From: Taklimakanibacter sp021828105
GTDB lineage: Bacteria > Pseudomonadota > Alphaproteobacteria > Rhizobiales > Aestuariivirgaceae
Direction of reading: 5' to 3'
Length of the DNA: 64,000 nt
Assembly (NCBI GenBank): GCA_021828105.1
Contig: JAKATG010000006.1
Location: forward strand, 62,001 to 126,000
In this document: positions 28,134 through 36,477 of the stretch, in pieces
Position numbering within the stretch: the first letter of the stretch is position 1
Layout: every line of letters starts with the position of its first letter
Notes under the pieces: model-generated
Databases searched by the model: none
What the model saw: the letters and a program-made list of their open reading frames with translations, nothing else
Told to the model about the DNA's origin: nothing
Position numbers and translations under genes: made by a program

Positions 28134-29528
28134 CTAACCTAACATGTGCGGGATCTTTAGCGCGCTAAATATCCTAGTGGCTTCACAAACGAGCGTGAGA
28201 ATGTCCGATCTGCCAATCGGACGATGATGCGCAATCGCGTTTCGGATTGGGTGAAGTCGGCGCAGAGAAAGTATGAAGTCCTCTCGGTTGCCAATTACCA
28301 GCGCAAATGTATCGCGCCAATTATTTGCCTGGCCAATTACGTCGGCCAAGTCCATAAAATCAGAATACTGTACTAGGGGGTAAACGGGGCGACGAGCGTC
28401 TCTTTCCTCTGACTGTCGATTCTGCCATCGTTCTCTCACGGTTTGGGATACCCTCTGCTTAATCCATTTCTCACCCGCAAGAGCTCGAAGGCCGTTCTCC
28501 ACGAACTGCCTTAGGTGCTGCTCCAGCTCGAAAAGTATAGTGTTGTGAGTCGGATCATACCAAACATCTCCAGTATTTTGGTGCAGAGGCTTTGGTATGG
28601 GGGCGCTTGTGAACTTAAATTCGAAACCCGCAGCAACTACAACGTTACTGTAAGCGGCTGTCGGAAAGGCGATTAGTTCAGGATTGAAGCCTCCGTCAAT
28701 CGCCGCTTTCTCTCGCGCCGCAGGATCGTCCGCCTCAACCTCGATCGCTGCGCCCAATTCCAGTGCAACTAGTTCGCCAGTTCCCTCGGCGAATGGCGCA
28801 TCAACATGAACAGCGTCGCTGAGACGAGCCATGCGTGTAAATCCAAGAATGGATTGATCGAAGCGGTCTGCGAAAGCCCAATCGATTCTTAACGACGACA
28901 TTCGGGCGGCTAAAGACTCTTGCCAGTCCAATTTCGATGAAAAGAGCGGGCTATTGTTACCAACAATATCTGCTAGTGACTTGCTGAGTGCGGATATTGC
29001 TCCTGCCTTTGGGGCGATGGCTACTTCCAATGACCGCGCGATGCTATCAATCTGATTTTGAGACTCAAGCAATTGAGTTGAAATTCCCTGCAGCTTGAGC
29101 GCTTTCTGCACTAGCTCGATAGTCTTAAAGCTCTCGGGTATTTTAGATTGGAGGCCGGCAATCGTTGCTTCCAAACGTGTAAACTCTTCGAGATATTTGT
29201 TGGCTTGAAACAAGGGACCGTTTTCGAGCGCCTTCTGAACGAGTTCGATAGACTTAAAGCTCTCGGGCATTTTAGATTGGAGGCTAGTAATTGTTGCTTC
29301 CAAACGTCTAAACTCTTCGAGATGTTTGTTGGCTTGAAATAAGGGACTGCTTTCGAGCGCCTTCACAATGTTAAAGCTTGGGGTGCTCTCCAAAGCGCGT
29401 CGGATATCAACCCCGAGTTTTTTGGAAACATCTGGTGGCAATACTGGTTTCTTTTGGTCGCTCAAGAGGCCGCTCCATGTTGCCAAGTCTACCAAATAAC
29501 ACAATCGATGCGTGAGTCGGCTATGCAT
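28134..29528 (-). CDS. Low-GC orphan protein with C-terminal HEPN-type motif
   Basis: A 464-residue protein I cannot name. Residues 57-142 are two near-identical 43-residue repeats (each begins ALE.., contains PLFQANK and LEATI), preceded by a partial copy near 45; they look helical or coiled-coil. The C-terminal 100 residues are helical and end with LHPIRNAIAHHRP: R429-x4-H434 fits the HEPN Rx4-6H RNase motif, similar to Swt1-type HEPN domains. No signal or membrane helix. Base composition is clearly lower in GC than the neighbours (28141-28200 is 29/60 G+C against about 39/60 just before), and codon use is atypical, which suggests transfer. A stand-alone defence or RNA-cleaving role is a hypothesis. 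Confidence 0.7.
   Translation of the reverse strand: MHSRLTHRLCYLVDLATWSGLLSDQKKPVLPPDVSKKLGVDIRRALESTPSFNIVKALESSPLFQANKHLEEFRRLEATITSLQSKMPESFKSIELVQKALENGPLFQANKYLEEFTRLEATIAGLQSKIPESFKTIELVQKALKLQGISTQLLESQNQIDSIARSLEVAIAPKAGAISALSKSLADIVGNNSPLFSSKLDWQESLAARMSSLRIDWAFADRFDQSILGFTRMARLSDAVHVDAPFAEGTGELVALELGAAIEVEADDPAAREKAAIDGGFNPELIAFPTAAYSNVVVAAGFEFKFTSAPIPKPLHQNTGDVWYDPTHNTILFELEQHLRQFVENGLRALAGEKWIKQRVSQTVRERWQNRQSEERDARRPVYPLVQYSDFMDLADVIGQANNWRDTFALVIGNREDFILSLRRLHPIRNAIAHHRPIGRSDILTLVCEATRIFSALKIPHMLG
29103..29360. repeat. Two 129-bp tandem repeats inside the HEPN-type gene
   Basis: Encodes residues 57-99 and 100-142 of the minus-strand gene. Both units share the blocks PLFQANK, LEEF, RLEATI, LQSK, PESFK and IELVQKAL. 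A shorter relic (ALESTPSFN) precedes the first unit, so the array may once have been longer or be able to expand and contract. Confidence 0.85.
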
Positions 29529-29773
29529 AGATCAGACGCAATCAGCGTAGTCCTCTAGCGTCGGCTCAAACCCAAATCAGAAGGGCTCCCCCGTCGCTTG
29601 TCCAAGAAAATCGTCCTACCCAAATCGATGGGTATTCTGGGGCCTCCGATTGAACCTTTACGCCGCGCTTCAACCATCGCAAATGGCTGGTCTCTGTTTG
29701 TGCAAAAAGTTATTCCTCATAAGGGGTTGGCATCTCGCACGAAGTCGGTGAAGATAACGCCGAAAGGCGCCAC
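29529..29773. other. Low-GC spacer, likely part of the inserted segment
   Basis: A 245-bp spacer between divergent genes with lower GC than the surrounding catabolic genes. I see no tRNA, transposase fragment or convincing small gene; a 69-codon frame here is not supported. It must contain the promoter of the HEPN-type gene. No flanking direct repeat around 28132 and 29770 was found by eye. Confidence 0.4.
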
Positions 29774-30628
29774 ATGCAGAAGAACGGCAATTGGACACTC
29801 GGCCTGATCGATTCGGCCTGGTTCGGCACGGATTATGAAGGCAAGCGCGGGCGCGAGGAGGCGAAGCGCATCGGCTTCGAAAGCCTCGATCTCTTTGTCG
29901 GCTTCGATCCCGGCAAGCTGAGCAAGGCCGAGCGTCAGGCTTATATCGACGAGAACCTGTCGGCCGGGCTGCCGGTCGTCTCGCTGGTCTGCACTTGTCT
30001 CGGCTTGAGCGACTTCAACCCGGCGATCCGCGACTATCATATCGAGCGGGCGAAGAATGTCGTCGATCTCGCCGCCGATTTCCCGACCACCCGCAATCTC
30101 TGCTTCGTGCCGGGCGAATACATGTTCCAGAAGAAGCTCATTCCAGCCAAGGGCGAGTGGGACAAAGTGGTCGATGCGACGCGGCAAGTGGGCAAGCACG
30201 CGGCGGGGCGGCATCGCGAGCTCGCCATCGAGCTTCTGCCCTTCGAATTCGCCTTCATCAACTCGCTCGACACGATGGAGCGCTTCCTCGACGAAGTGGC
30301 GCTTGCCAATGTCAAGGCGACGGTCGATATCTCGCATTTCTGGCTGATGCGCATCAGCCCTGAGCATGTGGCCAAAAGGCTCAAGGGCCGCATCGCCCAT
30401 GTCCATATGTCGGATTGCGACGGCATCCATCACGGCGACATGCCGCCCGGACGCGGCAACACGCCGTTCAGCGACTATCTCGAAGCCATCAGCGAGACGG
30501 GATTCCAAGGCGCTGCCTCGATCGAGCTCGAATTCCCGCCCGATCCCAAGGCCATGGCCGCCTGGGTCAAGGAGGCCCATGACGCGGCCCTGGCGCTGCT
30601 CAAGAAAGCCCAAGTGCACGCGCCCTGA
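29774..30628 (+). CDS. Sugar phosphate isomerase/epimerase family protein
   Basis: A 284-residue TIM-barrel protein of the AP-endonuclease-2 / xylose-isomerase-like superfamily. Candidate metal ligands are in the expected strand ends: AIELLPFEF (Glu), KATVDISHFW (Asp, His), HVHMSDCDG and SIELEFPP (Glu). Hydroxypyruvate isomerase, IolE/IolI and tagatose epimerases share this pattern, so the substrate is open. It is the first plus-strand gene after the low-GC segment. Its 3' end is 4 bp from a convergent NTF2-like gene. Confidence 0.85.
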   Translation: MQKNGNWTLGLIDSAWFGTDYEGKRGREEAKRIGFESLDLFVGFDPGKLSKAERQAYIDENLSAGLPVVSLVCTCLGLSDFNPAIRDYHIERAKNVVDLAADFPTTRNLCFVPGEYMFQKKLIPAKGEWDKVVDATRQVGKHAAGRHRELAIELLPFEFAFINSLDTMERFLDEVALANVKATVDISHFWLMRISPEHVAKRLKGRIAHVHMSDCDGIHHGDMPPGRGNTPFSDYLEAISETGFQGAASIELEFPPDPKAMAAWVKEAHDAALALLKKAQVHAP

Positions 30629-30632
30629 AACG

Positions 30633-31031
30633 TCAGGCGATGAGCGCCTGTGCCAGGGACCAGCTGTCGACCTGATGGCGGAAACGCTTCACCAGCCCGT
30701 CATCGTTGAACCGCCAGATGTGAACTTCGTCGAGCTCGACCACGCGCTTGCCGGTCGCCTTCACGACGAGCTCGACGTCGAACAACGTGACCACCAGATC
30801 ATCATCGGCGAGAAGCGCGCTCGGCTCGAAGCGGACGATGTCGACAAGCTCGAGCGCCTTGAAGAAGCCGGCGACCGCGGCGCGGCCGTCGCGCCGCTCG
30901 AGCCACGGCACCGGGCTTGTGGCGACGCCATATTCCCACACCACATCCTCGGCCAAGGCGGCCAGTATCGACTGGACGTCACCATGCAGAAAGGCGGCAT
31001 AGATCCGGCGGACCTGCTCGACGGGAGTCAT
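30633..31031 (-). CDS. NTF2-like / SnoaL-like domain protein
   Basis: A 132-residue protein of the nuclear-transport-factor-2-like fold. It opens VEQVRRIYAAFLHGDVQSILAALAEDVVW cut to the diagnostic YAAFLHGDVQSILAAL, the usual first helix, and has the later VDIVRFEPSALLADDD strand pattern. Such proteins include ketosteroid isomerases and many uncharacterised enzymes. No catalytic assignment is possible. Convergent with the sugar isomerase gene and followed by two minus-strand genes. Confidence 0.82.
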   Translation of the reverse strand: MTPVEQVRRIYAAFLHGDVQSILAALAEDVVWEYGVATSPVPWLERRDGRAAVAGFFKALELVDIVRFEPSALLADDDLVVTLFDVELVVKATGKRVVELDEVHIWRFNDDGLVKRFRHQVDSWSLAQALIA

Positions 31032-31089
31032 GACGATGCTCCTTCGTTTGCTCTCAACAGAACCTTACGGGAGCGCCAGCTGGCGGGTT

Positions 31090-31443
31090 TCAAGCTTGTC
31101 GCGTGGTGTCCGCAGCGAAGGCCTTCGCCAATTTCTTGGGCGCGGTCGCCTTCCAGGATCGGAGCAGCAGTGGTTTCACCTGCCGCGGATGCGCCTTGGA
31201 CAGGCGCACCAGCACCATCGGCCAGCTTTTGTAGTGATCGGTGATGTAGAAGACTTCGGGCGCTGCTTCCATCAGCATGTCGCGCTCGTCGAGATCGACA
31301 TCCTTGATCACCAGGCTGTCGCCATCCTCCCGGAGCCGGGTCAGGAACTTGCCTTTGACCTTGAGTGCCGGCGTTCCATAGGAGGTCGCCTCTTCGACGC
31401 CCGGCCAGGCAAGCGCCATCTTGCGCACATCGTCATAGGTCAT
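31090..31443 (-). CDS. MmcQ/YjbR family protein
   Basis: A 117-residue protein of the MmcQ/YjbR (CyaY-like fold) family. It opens MTYDDVRKMALAWPGVEEATSYG and has the FYITDHYKSWPMVLVRL segment, both typical. Family members are annotated as DNA-binding by fold, without a defined role. The ATG overlaps the stop of the upstream alpha/beta hydrolase in an ATGA junction, so the two are translationally coupled. Confidence 0.86.
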   Translation of the reverse strand: MTYDDVRKMALAWPGVEEATSYGTPALKVKGKFLTRLREDGDSLVIKDVDLDERDMLMEAAPEVFYITDHYKSWPMVLVRLSKAHPRQVKPLLLRSWKATAPKKLAKAFAADTTRQA

Positions 31444-32129
31444 GATGCGGCGATCACCTTGTCCACCCAGTTCGCGAAATCGTCCAGGATCTCCTTCAGC
31501 ACATCCGAATCCTTGCGGCCGCTCTTGGCCGGCACGTGGAAAGAGTGATCGGCCTGATCGAAGAGCTTCAGCGTCGCGCGCTCGCCTAAGCCCTTGATCA
31601 CCGGTTCGAGATGATCGAGTTCGGCCAGCGCATCGCGCGTACCCGAGAGGAACAGCATCGGTATATGCACTTGTGCCAGATGATCGGCGCGCTCACGTCC
31701 AGGCTTGCCGGCGGGATGCAGCGGGAAGCCCAGGAAGACGAGGCCCAACACGCCTGCCAAGGGCTCGGCGGCCTGCGCGCCCGAGGTCATGCGCCCGCCG
31801 AAAGATTTGCCGCCGGCGAAGAGCGGGAGTTTCGGCAGAAGCCGACGCGCCTCGGCGACCGCGGCGCGCACCGTCGCTTGCGCGAGCTTCGGCGGATCGG
31901 GCCGCTTCGTCTTCTTATCCATATAGAGGAACTGATAGCGCAATACGGCGATGCCGCGCTCGACCAGGCCATTGGCGATGGACGTCAGGGATGGATGCGT
32001 CATGCCGGCGCCGGCGCCATGCGCCAGCACATAGAGCGCTTTCGCCTTGGGTGGCCTCTGCAACAGGCCGGAGACACGGGCCTCGCCTGAAATCTCGATG
32101 GTGACGGGCTCAGAATCGCGTTGCGGCAT
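31440..32129 (-). CDS. Alpha/beta hydrolase (KANL3/Tex30-like)
   Basis: A 229-residue serine hydrolase. The oxyanion region is VLAHGAGAGMTHPSL, the nucleophile elbow GGKSFGGRM, the acid in FLSGTRDALAE and the base in FDQADHSFHVP, which give a complete Ser-Asp-His triad. It matches the KANL3/Tex30-type hydrolase group, usually of unknown substrate. I chose ATG 32129 over one 12 codons upstream, which would extend with a low-complexity segment. Coupled by ATGA overlap to the YjbR-like gene. Confidence 0.82.
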   Translation of the reverse strand: MPQRDSEPVTIEISGEARVSGLLQRPPKAKALYVLAHGAGAGMTHPSLTSIANGLVERGIAVLRYQFLYMDKKTKRPDPPKLAQATVRAAVAEARRLLPKLPLFAGGKSFGGRMTSGAQAAEPLAGVLGLVFLGFPLHPAGKPGRERADHLAQVHIPMLFLSGTRDALAELDHLEPVIKGLGERATLKLFDQADHSFHVPAKSGRKDSDVLKEILDDFANWVDKVIAAS

Positions 32130-32213
32130 CGCAGTGTTCCCGATTGGCGGGGAGGGGGCTCCCATTTTCGCCTCACTGCTCTATCATAAGAAGTCAATCA
32201 AGAGGAGGTCACG

Positions 32214-32480
32214 ATGTGCCGGAACATCCGCACTCTGTTCAATTTCGAGCCGCCGGCGAGCGAGGACGAGATCCACGCCTCGGCGCTGCAATTCGTGCGC
32301 AAGCTTTCGGGCTTCAACAAGCCGTCGAAAGCCAATGAAGCGGCCTTCGATCGCGCCGTCAAGGACGTGACGGCGGCGGCGCGCAAGCTCATTTTCGCGC
32401 TCGAGACCCAGGCGCCGCCACGCAACCGCGAGATTGAGGCCATCAAGGCGCGCGAGAGGTCGAAAGCCCGCTTCGCCTGA
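32214..32480 (+). CDS. DUF2277 domain-containing protein
   Basis: An 88-residue protein opening MCRNIRTLFNFEPPASEDEI, the diagnostic start of the DUF2277 family, with an invariant-looking Cys at position 2. It has a basic C-terminus (RERSKARFA). Function unknown for the family. AGAGGAGG precedes the ATG. It is divergent from the hydrolase gene and 16 bp ahead of an MBL-fold gene, with which it is probably co-transcribed. Confidence 0.88.
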   Translation: MCRNIRTLFNFEPPASEDEIHASALQFVRKLSGFNKPSKANEAAFDRAVKDVTAAARKLIFALETQAPPRNREIEAIKARERSKARFA

Positions 32481-32496
32481 ACCGGAGGACCCAGCG

Positions 32497-33483
32497 ATGA
32501 CAGCGCTCCATGAAGTCGACAGCGCCGAGATCCATGTCCTTGTCGACAATGTCACCGACAGCCTGTCTTCCGTGCCGTCCTTCGTCGAGACGGAGCTCGC
32601 GGGCCTCGGGCGGCGGCGCCACGGCCATTGGGTGCTCGCCGGCAGCTGCCTGTGCTGCGCCGCGCATGGCCTTTCCTGCCTCGTCACCGTCCGGCACGGC
32701 GATGTGGCGAAGACGCTCCTCTTCGATACCGGGCCCGAGGACCGCACCTTCGAGCAGAATGTCTCGCGCCTCGGCGCCGATCTGAGCACGGTCGAGGCGA
32801 TCGTGCTGTCACATGGTCATTTCGACCATGGCGGCGCCATGCTCAGGGCACTCCAGATCATCCGCGACCGCAATGGCGGCAGGGAAATTCCCTATTACGC
32901 TCATCCCGAAATGTTCCGTAGCCGGGCACTGAAGATGCCCAATGGGTCGATGCTGATGCTGGAAGACGTGCCCAGCATAGAGGCGTTGACCGCCTATGGC
33001 GCCAAGGTCGTCAATACCACCGAGGCGCAATCGCTGTTCGGCGGCATGGCCTATGTGAGCGGCGAGATCGCGCGGGTCACGCCCTTCGAGCGCGGGTTTC
33101 CGGGCCAGCACAGGCGCACGCTCGACGGCAAGGGCTGGGAGCTCGATGAGCTCATCATGGACGAGCGCTTCGTCGCGGTGAATGTCGCGGGCAAGGGGCT
33201 CATCGTGTTCACCGCCTGCTCGCATGCGGGCGTCGTCAATGTGCTGAAGCAGGCCAAGGCCTCGTTTCCCGACGTGCCGCTCTATGCGGTGGCGGGCGGG
33301 CTCCATCTCTCCGGCGCCAATGAGCGGATCATCCCCGAGACGGTCGCGGCCTTGCGCGACTTCGGCCTCACCGTCATCGCCGCCGGCCACTGCACCGGAT
33401 GGCGCGCCGTCACGGCGCTCGCCAATGAATTCGGCGACAAGACGCTCGTGCCGCTCGCGGTCGGCAAGCGGTTTTCATTCTGA
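32497..33483 (+). CDS. MBL-fold metallo-hydrolase
   Basis: A 328-residue metallo-beta-lactamase-fold protein. The metal motif HGHFDHGG gives H106, H108, D110 and H111; further ligands are likely in TACSHAGVVN and ViaaGHCTGW. The overall layout resembles the archaeal-type dihydropterin phosphate synthase-like MBL proteins (COG1237), so the substrate is uncertain. GGAGGA lies before ATG 32497. The 3' end overlaps the convergent TetR gene by 9 bp. Confidence 0.86.
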   Translation: MTALHEVDSAEIHVLVDNVTDSLSSVPSFVETELAGLGRRRHGHWVLAGSCLCCAAHGLSCLVTVRHGDVAKTLLFDTGPEDRTFEQNVSRLGADLSTVEAIVLSHGHFDHGGAMLRALQIIRDRNGGREIPYYAHPEMFRSRALKMPNGSMLMLEDVPSIEALTAYGAKVVNTTEAQSLFGGMAYVSGEIARVTPFERGFPGQHRRTLDGKGWELDELIMDERFVAVNVAGKGLIVFTACSHAGVVNVLKQAKASFPDVPLYAVAGGLHLSGANERIIPETVAALRDFGLTVIAAGHCTGWRAVTALANEFGDKTLVPLAVGKRFSF

Positions 33484-34173
33484 CGGCTTGCCATAGGCGC
33501 CGAAACACCAAAGATCGGTGAGAAGGTCGGCGATTTTCTCCTCGTCATCGGCGAGATGAGCGAGCGTCGGGTCGTGGCGCAAATAGATCTGCCTCAGGAA
33601 ATCGTCGATCATGCCGCCCAGCACATAGGCAGCGGGCAAAAGGTCCTGCGGCGATGTCCCGTCGTCCCGTTGCCGCGCGATAGCCGTCGCCACGCGGCCA
33701 TACCAGTCGCGGTTGAGGCGCTGATAGGAAGACGTGAAAGACAGGCCATCATTGCTGAGGCCGAGAAGGCAGCGCATCAGCCCGGCATTGCGCCGGAAGA
33801 GCCGGGCATAGAGCAAAGTGGCGCTTCTGACACGTTCGCGCGAGCCCGTCTCGCCGCGGCGGGCTCGTGCGATCTTCTCATGCACGAAAGCCGAAAAATC
33901 CTCGATCAGCCGGGCGGTCGCGGCCTCGATGTCGGTGAAATAGCGATAGAAGGTGCCATGGGCGAGGCCGGCCTTGCGCGTGATCTCGGCCACTTTGAGA
34001 CCGGCCCTTTCGACGCCGGCCAAGAGCTCTCGGGCGAGGCTCGCCAGGAGACGCAGCTCCGTGCGCTCGACCTTGCGCAAGGAGAGATCATCCGCCCGGG
34101 CGAGAAGGGTCGCGGCAAAATCGAGATCCTGATCGCTCACTGCGGCGGGTGACATCGGTATCGGTTTGATCAT
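33475..34173 (-). CDS. TetR-family transcriptional regulator
   Basis: A 232-residue TetR-type regulator. The HTH reads VAEITRKAGLAHGTFYRYFTD, near residues 65-85, preceded by a 45-residue N-terminal extension. The ligand domain is unassigned. It is divergent from a CoA-ligase/enoyl-CoA-hydratase pair across a short 72-bp spacer with an AT-rich dyad, which suggests it represses that pair in response to an acyl or aryl ligand. I chose ATG 34173; an ATG 18 codons upstream would run through the operator. Confidence 0.85.
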   Translation of the reverse strand: MIKPIPMSPAAVSDQDLDFAATLLARADDLSLRKVERTELRLLASLARELLAGVERAGLKVAEITRKAGLAHGTFYRYFTDIEAATARLIEDFSAFVHEKIARARRGETGSRERVRSATLLYARLFRRNAGLMRCLLGLSNDGLSFTSSYQRLNRDWYGRVATAIARQRDDGTSPQDLLPAAYVLGGMIDDFLRQIYLRHDPTLAHLADDEEKIADLLTDLWCFGAYGKPSE

Positions 34174-34209
34174 CTTCCCAGCATATTGACATGATTTGTA
34201 AAATAATGG

Positions 34210-34229
34210 AAATGATATCATAGTCATTT
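34210..34229. promoter_or_regulatory. Candidate TetR operator
   Basis: AAATGA-N8-TCATTT inverted repeat, overlapping the perfect ten-base palindrome ATGATATCAT (34212-34221). It lies between the divergent TetR and CoA-ligase genes in unusually AT-rich DNA. Position immediately before the ligase ribosome site (GGAGG, 34233) suggests repression. Binding is inferred. Confidence 0.5.
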
Positions 34230-34245
34230 ATTGGAGGCGACGGCC

Positions 34246-35541
34246 ATGCTGGTCGACCGGGCCGATTTTGCCGATCTTCACGACCTCGCGGCGCATCGCC
34301 AGCGCCTATGGGAAAGCCAGCGCCACTATGTGGCCGAGAGGTCGCCGCTGCATCGGCGGGCCTGGGGCCGGAAGCGGCCGCCCGAACGGCTTGCCGACCT
34401 CGCCGAGCTGCCCTTGATCGACAAGGAGATGCTGCGCCGGAGCCAGCATGAATATCCGCCCTTCGGCGATTATCTCGCCGCGGCGGACAGCGAGATCGCC
34501 CGCGTGCATCGCACCTCAGGGACCACCGGCACGGCGATGAATCTCGCTCTGTCGCGGCGCGATGCCGAGGAGACGGCGCTGCTCGGCGCCCGCGCCCACC
34601 GGGCCTCGGGGCTGAGACCCGGCATCCGCGTCGTCCATTGCCTCAATTACCGTCTGTGGATGGGCGGCTACACCGATCATTCGACGCTCGAAGCCGCCGG
34701 CGCCACGGTCGTGCCCTTCGGGATCGGCGAGACCCAATTGCTGATCCGCACCATCAGGGAGCTGGGCATCACCGCCATTTCCTGCACGCCCTCTTACCCC
34801 GCGGTGCTCGAACGCGTCATCGCCGAGAATTTTCCCGGGCTCAGGCCTTCCGATCTCGGCCTCAAGCTCGGGCTCTTCGGCGGCGAGGCCGGGCTCGACG
34901 ATCCGGAATTCCGCCGCCGGCTCGAGACGACCTGGGGCATGGCCGCCCGCAATGCCAATTACGGCGTCACCGATGTGTTCAGCGTCTTCGCCGGCCAGAG
35001 CGAGGTCGACAACGACCTGCATTTCCTGGCGCTCGATATCCTCCACCCGGAGCTCATCGATCCCGCCAATGGCGCGCCGCTCGCCTGGCAAGAGGGCGCC
35101 AAGGGCGAGCTCGTCCTCACTCATCTCACGCGTCAATGCCAGCCGCTGGTGCGCTTCCGCACCGGCGACATCATCGAGATCACCGGCACCGGCAAAGCGC
35201 GCTCAGGGCGCACCGCGCCGCGCTTCCGCGTCGCGGGCCGCAGCGACGACATGGTGGTGGTGCGCGGCATCAATGTGTTTCCGACGCAGATCGCCGCCGT
35301 CCTCAATTCCTTCGCCGAGCTCTCGGGCGAATACCGCATCATGCTCGACGGCAAAGGACCCTATGACATCCTGCCGGTCGAGGCCGAGCTCGCTCAAGGC
35401 CATGTTCAAGTCGGAAGCCTGGTCCAGACGATCGAGCGACGTATCAAAACCGAGATCGGCGTCAGCGCCAGGCTCACCGTGCTGCCGTTCAACAGCCTGC
35501 CCCGGAGCGAGGGCAAGACCCGCAGGGTAGTCAGGAGATAG
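34246..35541 (+). CDS. Phenylacetate-CoA ligase-like AMP-forming enzyme
   Basis: A 431-residue adenylate-forming enzyme of the PaaK group. The P-loop is HRTSGTTGTAMNL (residues 88-100), the adenine-side region reads LGLFGGEAGLDDPEFR, and the C-terminal hinge has RSDDMVVVRGINVFPTQI, a PaaK hallmark. It should activate an aryl- or alkyl-carboxylic acid to its CoA thioester; the acid is unknown. ATG 34246 has GGAGG eight bases upstream. The enoyl-CoA hydratase starts 3 bp after its stop. Confidence 0.88.
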   Translation: MLVDRADFADLHDLAAHRQRLWESQRHYVAERSPLHRRAWGRKRPPERLADLAELPLIDKEMLRRSQHEYPPFGDYLAAADSEIARVHRTSGTTGTAMNLALSRRDAEETALLGARAHRASGLRPGIRVVHCLNYRLWMGGYTDHSTLEAAGATVVPFGIGETQLLIRTIRELGITAISCTPSYPAVLERVIAENFPGLRPSDLGLKLGLFGGEAGLDDPEFRRRLETTWGMAARNANYGVTDVFSVFAGQSEVDNDLHFLALDILHPELIDPANGAPLAWQEGAKGELVLTHLTRQCQPLVRFRTGDIIEITGTGKARSGRTAPRFRVAGRSDDMVVVRGINVFPTQIAAVLNSFAELSGEYRIMLDGKGPYDILPVEAELAQGHVQVGSLVQTIERRIKTEIGVSARLTVLPFNSLPRSEGKTRRVVRR

Positions 35542-35544
35542 ATC

Positions 35545-36300
35545 ATGACCAAGACCGTGCTCAGCGACTATCTCGGCGACGGCGTCCAGAAGATCTCGCT
35601 CAACCGGCCGCACCGGCTCAATGCCATCGTGCCGGAATTGCTCGAAGACCTCATCGCCGCGCTCGATGAAGCCAATCGCGACAGCAAGGTCGGCGCCATC
35701 GTGCTCACCGGCGAAGGCCGCGCCTTCTGCGCCGGCGACGATCTCAAGGATTTCAACACCCAGGCTACCGACGAAGCGGACACCAGGGCCTATATCGAGC
35801 GCATCCAGGATGTCACCCGTGCGATCATGCTGGGCGAACGGCCGGTCATTGGCGCAATCCGCGGCTGGGCCGCGGGCGGCGGCCTCGAATGGGTGATCAA
35901 TTGCGACTTCGCCATCGCCGCCGAGGGCACGCGCTTCTTCTTCCCGGAGATCGCGCTCGGCGTCTTCGTCACCGGCGGCGTCACCGAGCTCCTGCCGCGC
36001 CTCGTCGGCCTCGCCCGGGCGCGCGAGATGATCCTCTTGGGCGAGAAGTTCGATGCCGTTGAGGCGAGGTCCTGGGGCCTCATCCGCGACGTCGTCGACG
36101 ATGCAGCACTCCTGCCGGCCGCGATAGACCTCGCCAGGCGGCTCGCGGCACTGCCCCGGGAGCGGGTTGCGGATCTGCGCCGCATATTGGCAAGGCCCGC
36201 GCGCGCCGGGCTCGAGGCGGCGATGGAACAGGAAACGGCGGCGACGGTGAAAGGCTTCCTCGACCCCGAGACGGCCCGCAGGGTATCGCAGTTTCGCTAG
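35545..36300 (+). CDS. Enoyl-CoA hydratase/isomerase family protein
   Basis: A 251-residue crotonase-fold enzyme. It has the N-terminal VQKISLNRPHRLNAI, the oxyanion segment GRAFCAGDDLKDF, and AIRGWAAGGGLEWVINCD for the second backbone NH, all typical. The usual second catalytic Glu region reads FFPEIALGVFVTGG. It would act after the adjacent CoA ligase. Three-base spacing shows co-transcription. Function beyond crotonase chemistry is unassigned. Confidence 0.9.
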   Translation: MTKTVLSDYLGDGVQKISLNRPHRLNAIVPELLEDLIAALDEANRDSKVGAIVLTGEGRAFCAGDDLKDFNTQATDEADTRAYIERIQDVTRAIMLGERPVIGAIRGWAAGGGLEWVINCDFAIAAEGTRFFFPEIALGVFVTGGVTELLPRLVGLARAREMILLGEKFDAVEARSWGLIRDVVDDAALLPAAIDLARRLAALPRERVADLRRILARPARAGLEAAMEQETAATVKGFLDPETARRVSQFR

Positions 36301-36477
36301 CGTGTGGCACGGTCCCTGGTCATCGGGCGAAGCTTCCCTGCTCTCCAGAAGCCTGCATTTCCGGGCTAAGCTCTCAAAAATCAGACTTATCCTGACTTTT
36401 TCCACGTTCTGGAAGAGTGATTTTTTGACTTTACCCTGTATCTTCCCTGTATCCGGGTTTCAGAAGAGGAACGTGCC
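36301..36477. other. Spacer with short CCCTGTATC repeats
   Basis: A 177-bp spacer of mixed composition. It contains ACCCTGTATC and, 10 bases on, CCCTGTATCC (36445-36454); the latter also occurs on the opposite strand at 55624-55633. No gene is evident. TTGACT at 36425 with T-rich surroundings could be a -35 element for the following methyltransferase. Confidence 0.35.

Noticed and set aside
29103..29360. CRISPR-like array
   Set aside because: Repeats are long, contiguous and coding, with no spacers; no cas genes are present.
29598..29807. 69-codon plus-strand frame in the low-GC spacer
   Set aside because: Overlaps the start of the sugar isomerase gene and shows no family features; too short to support.
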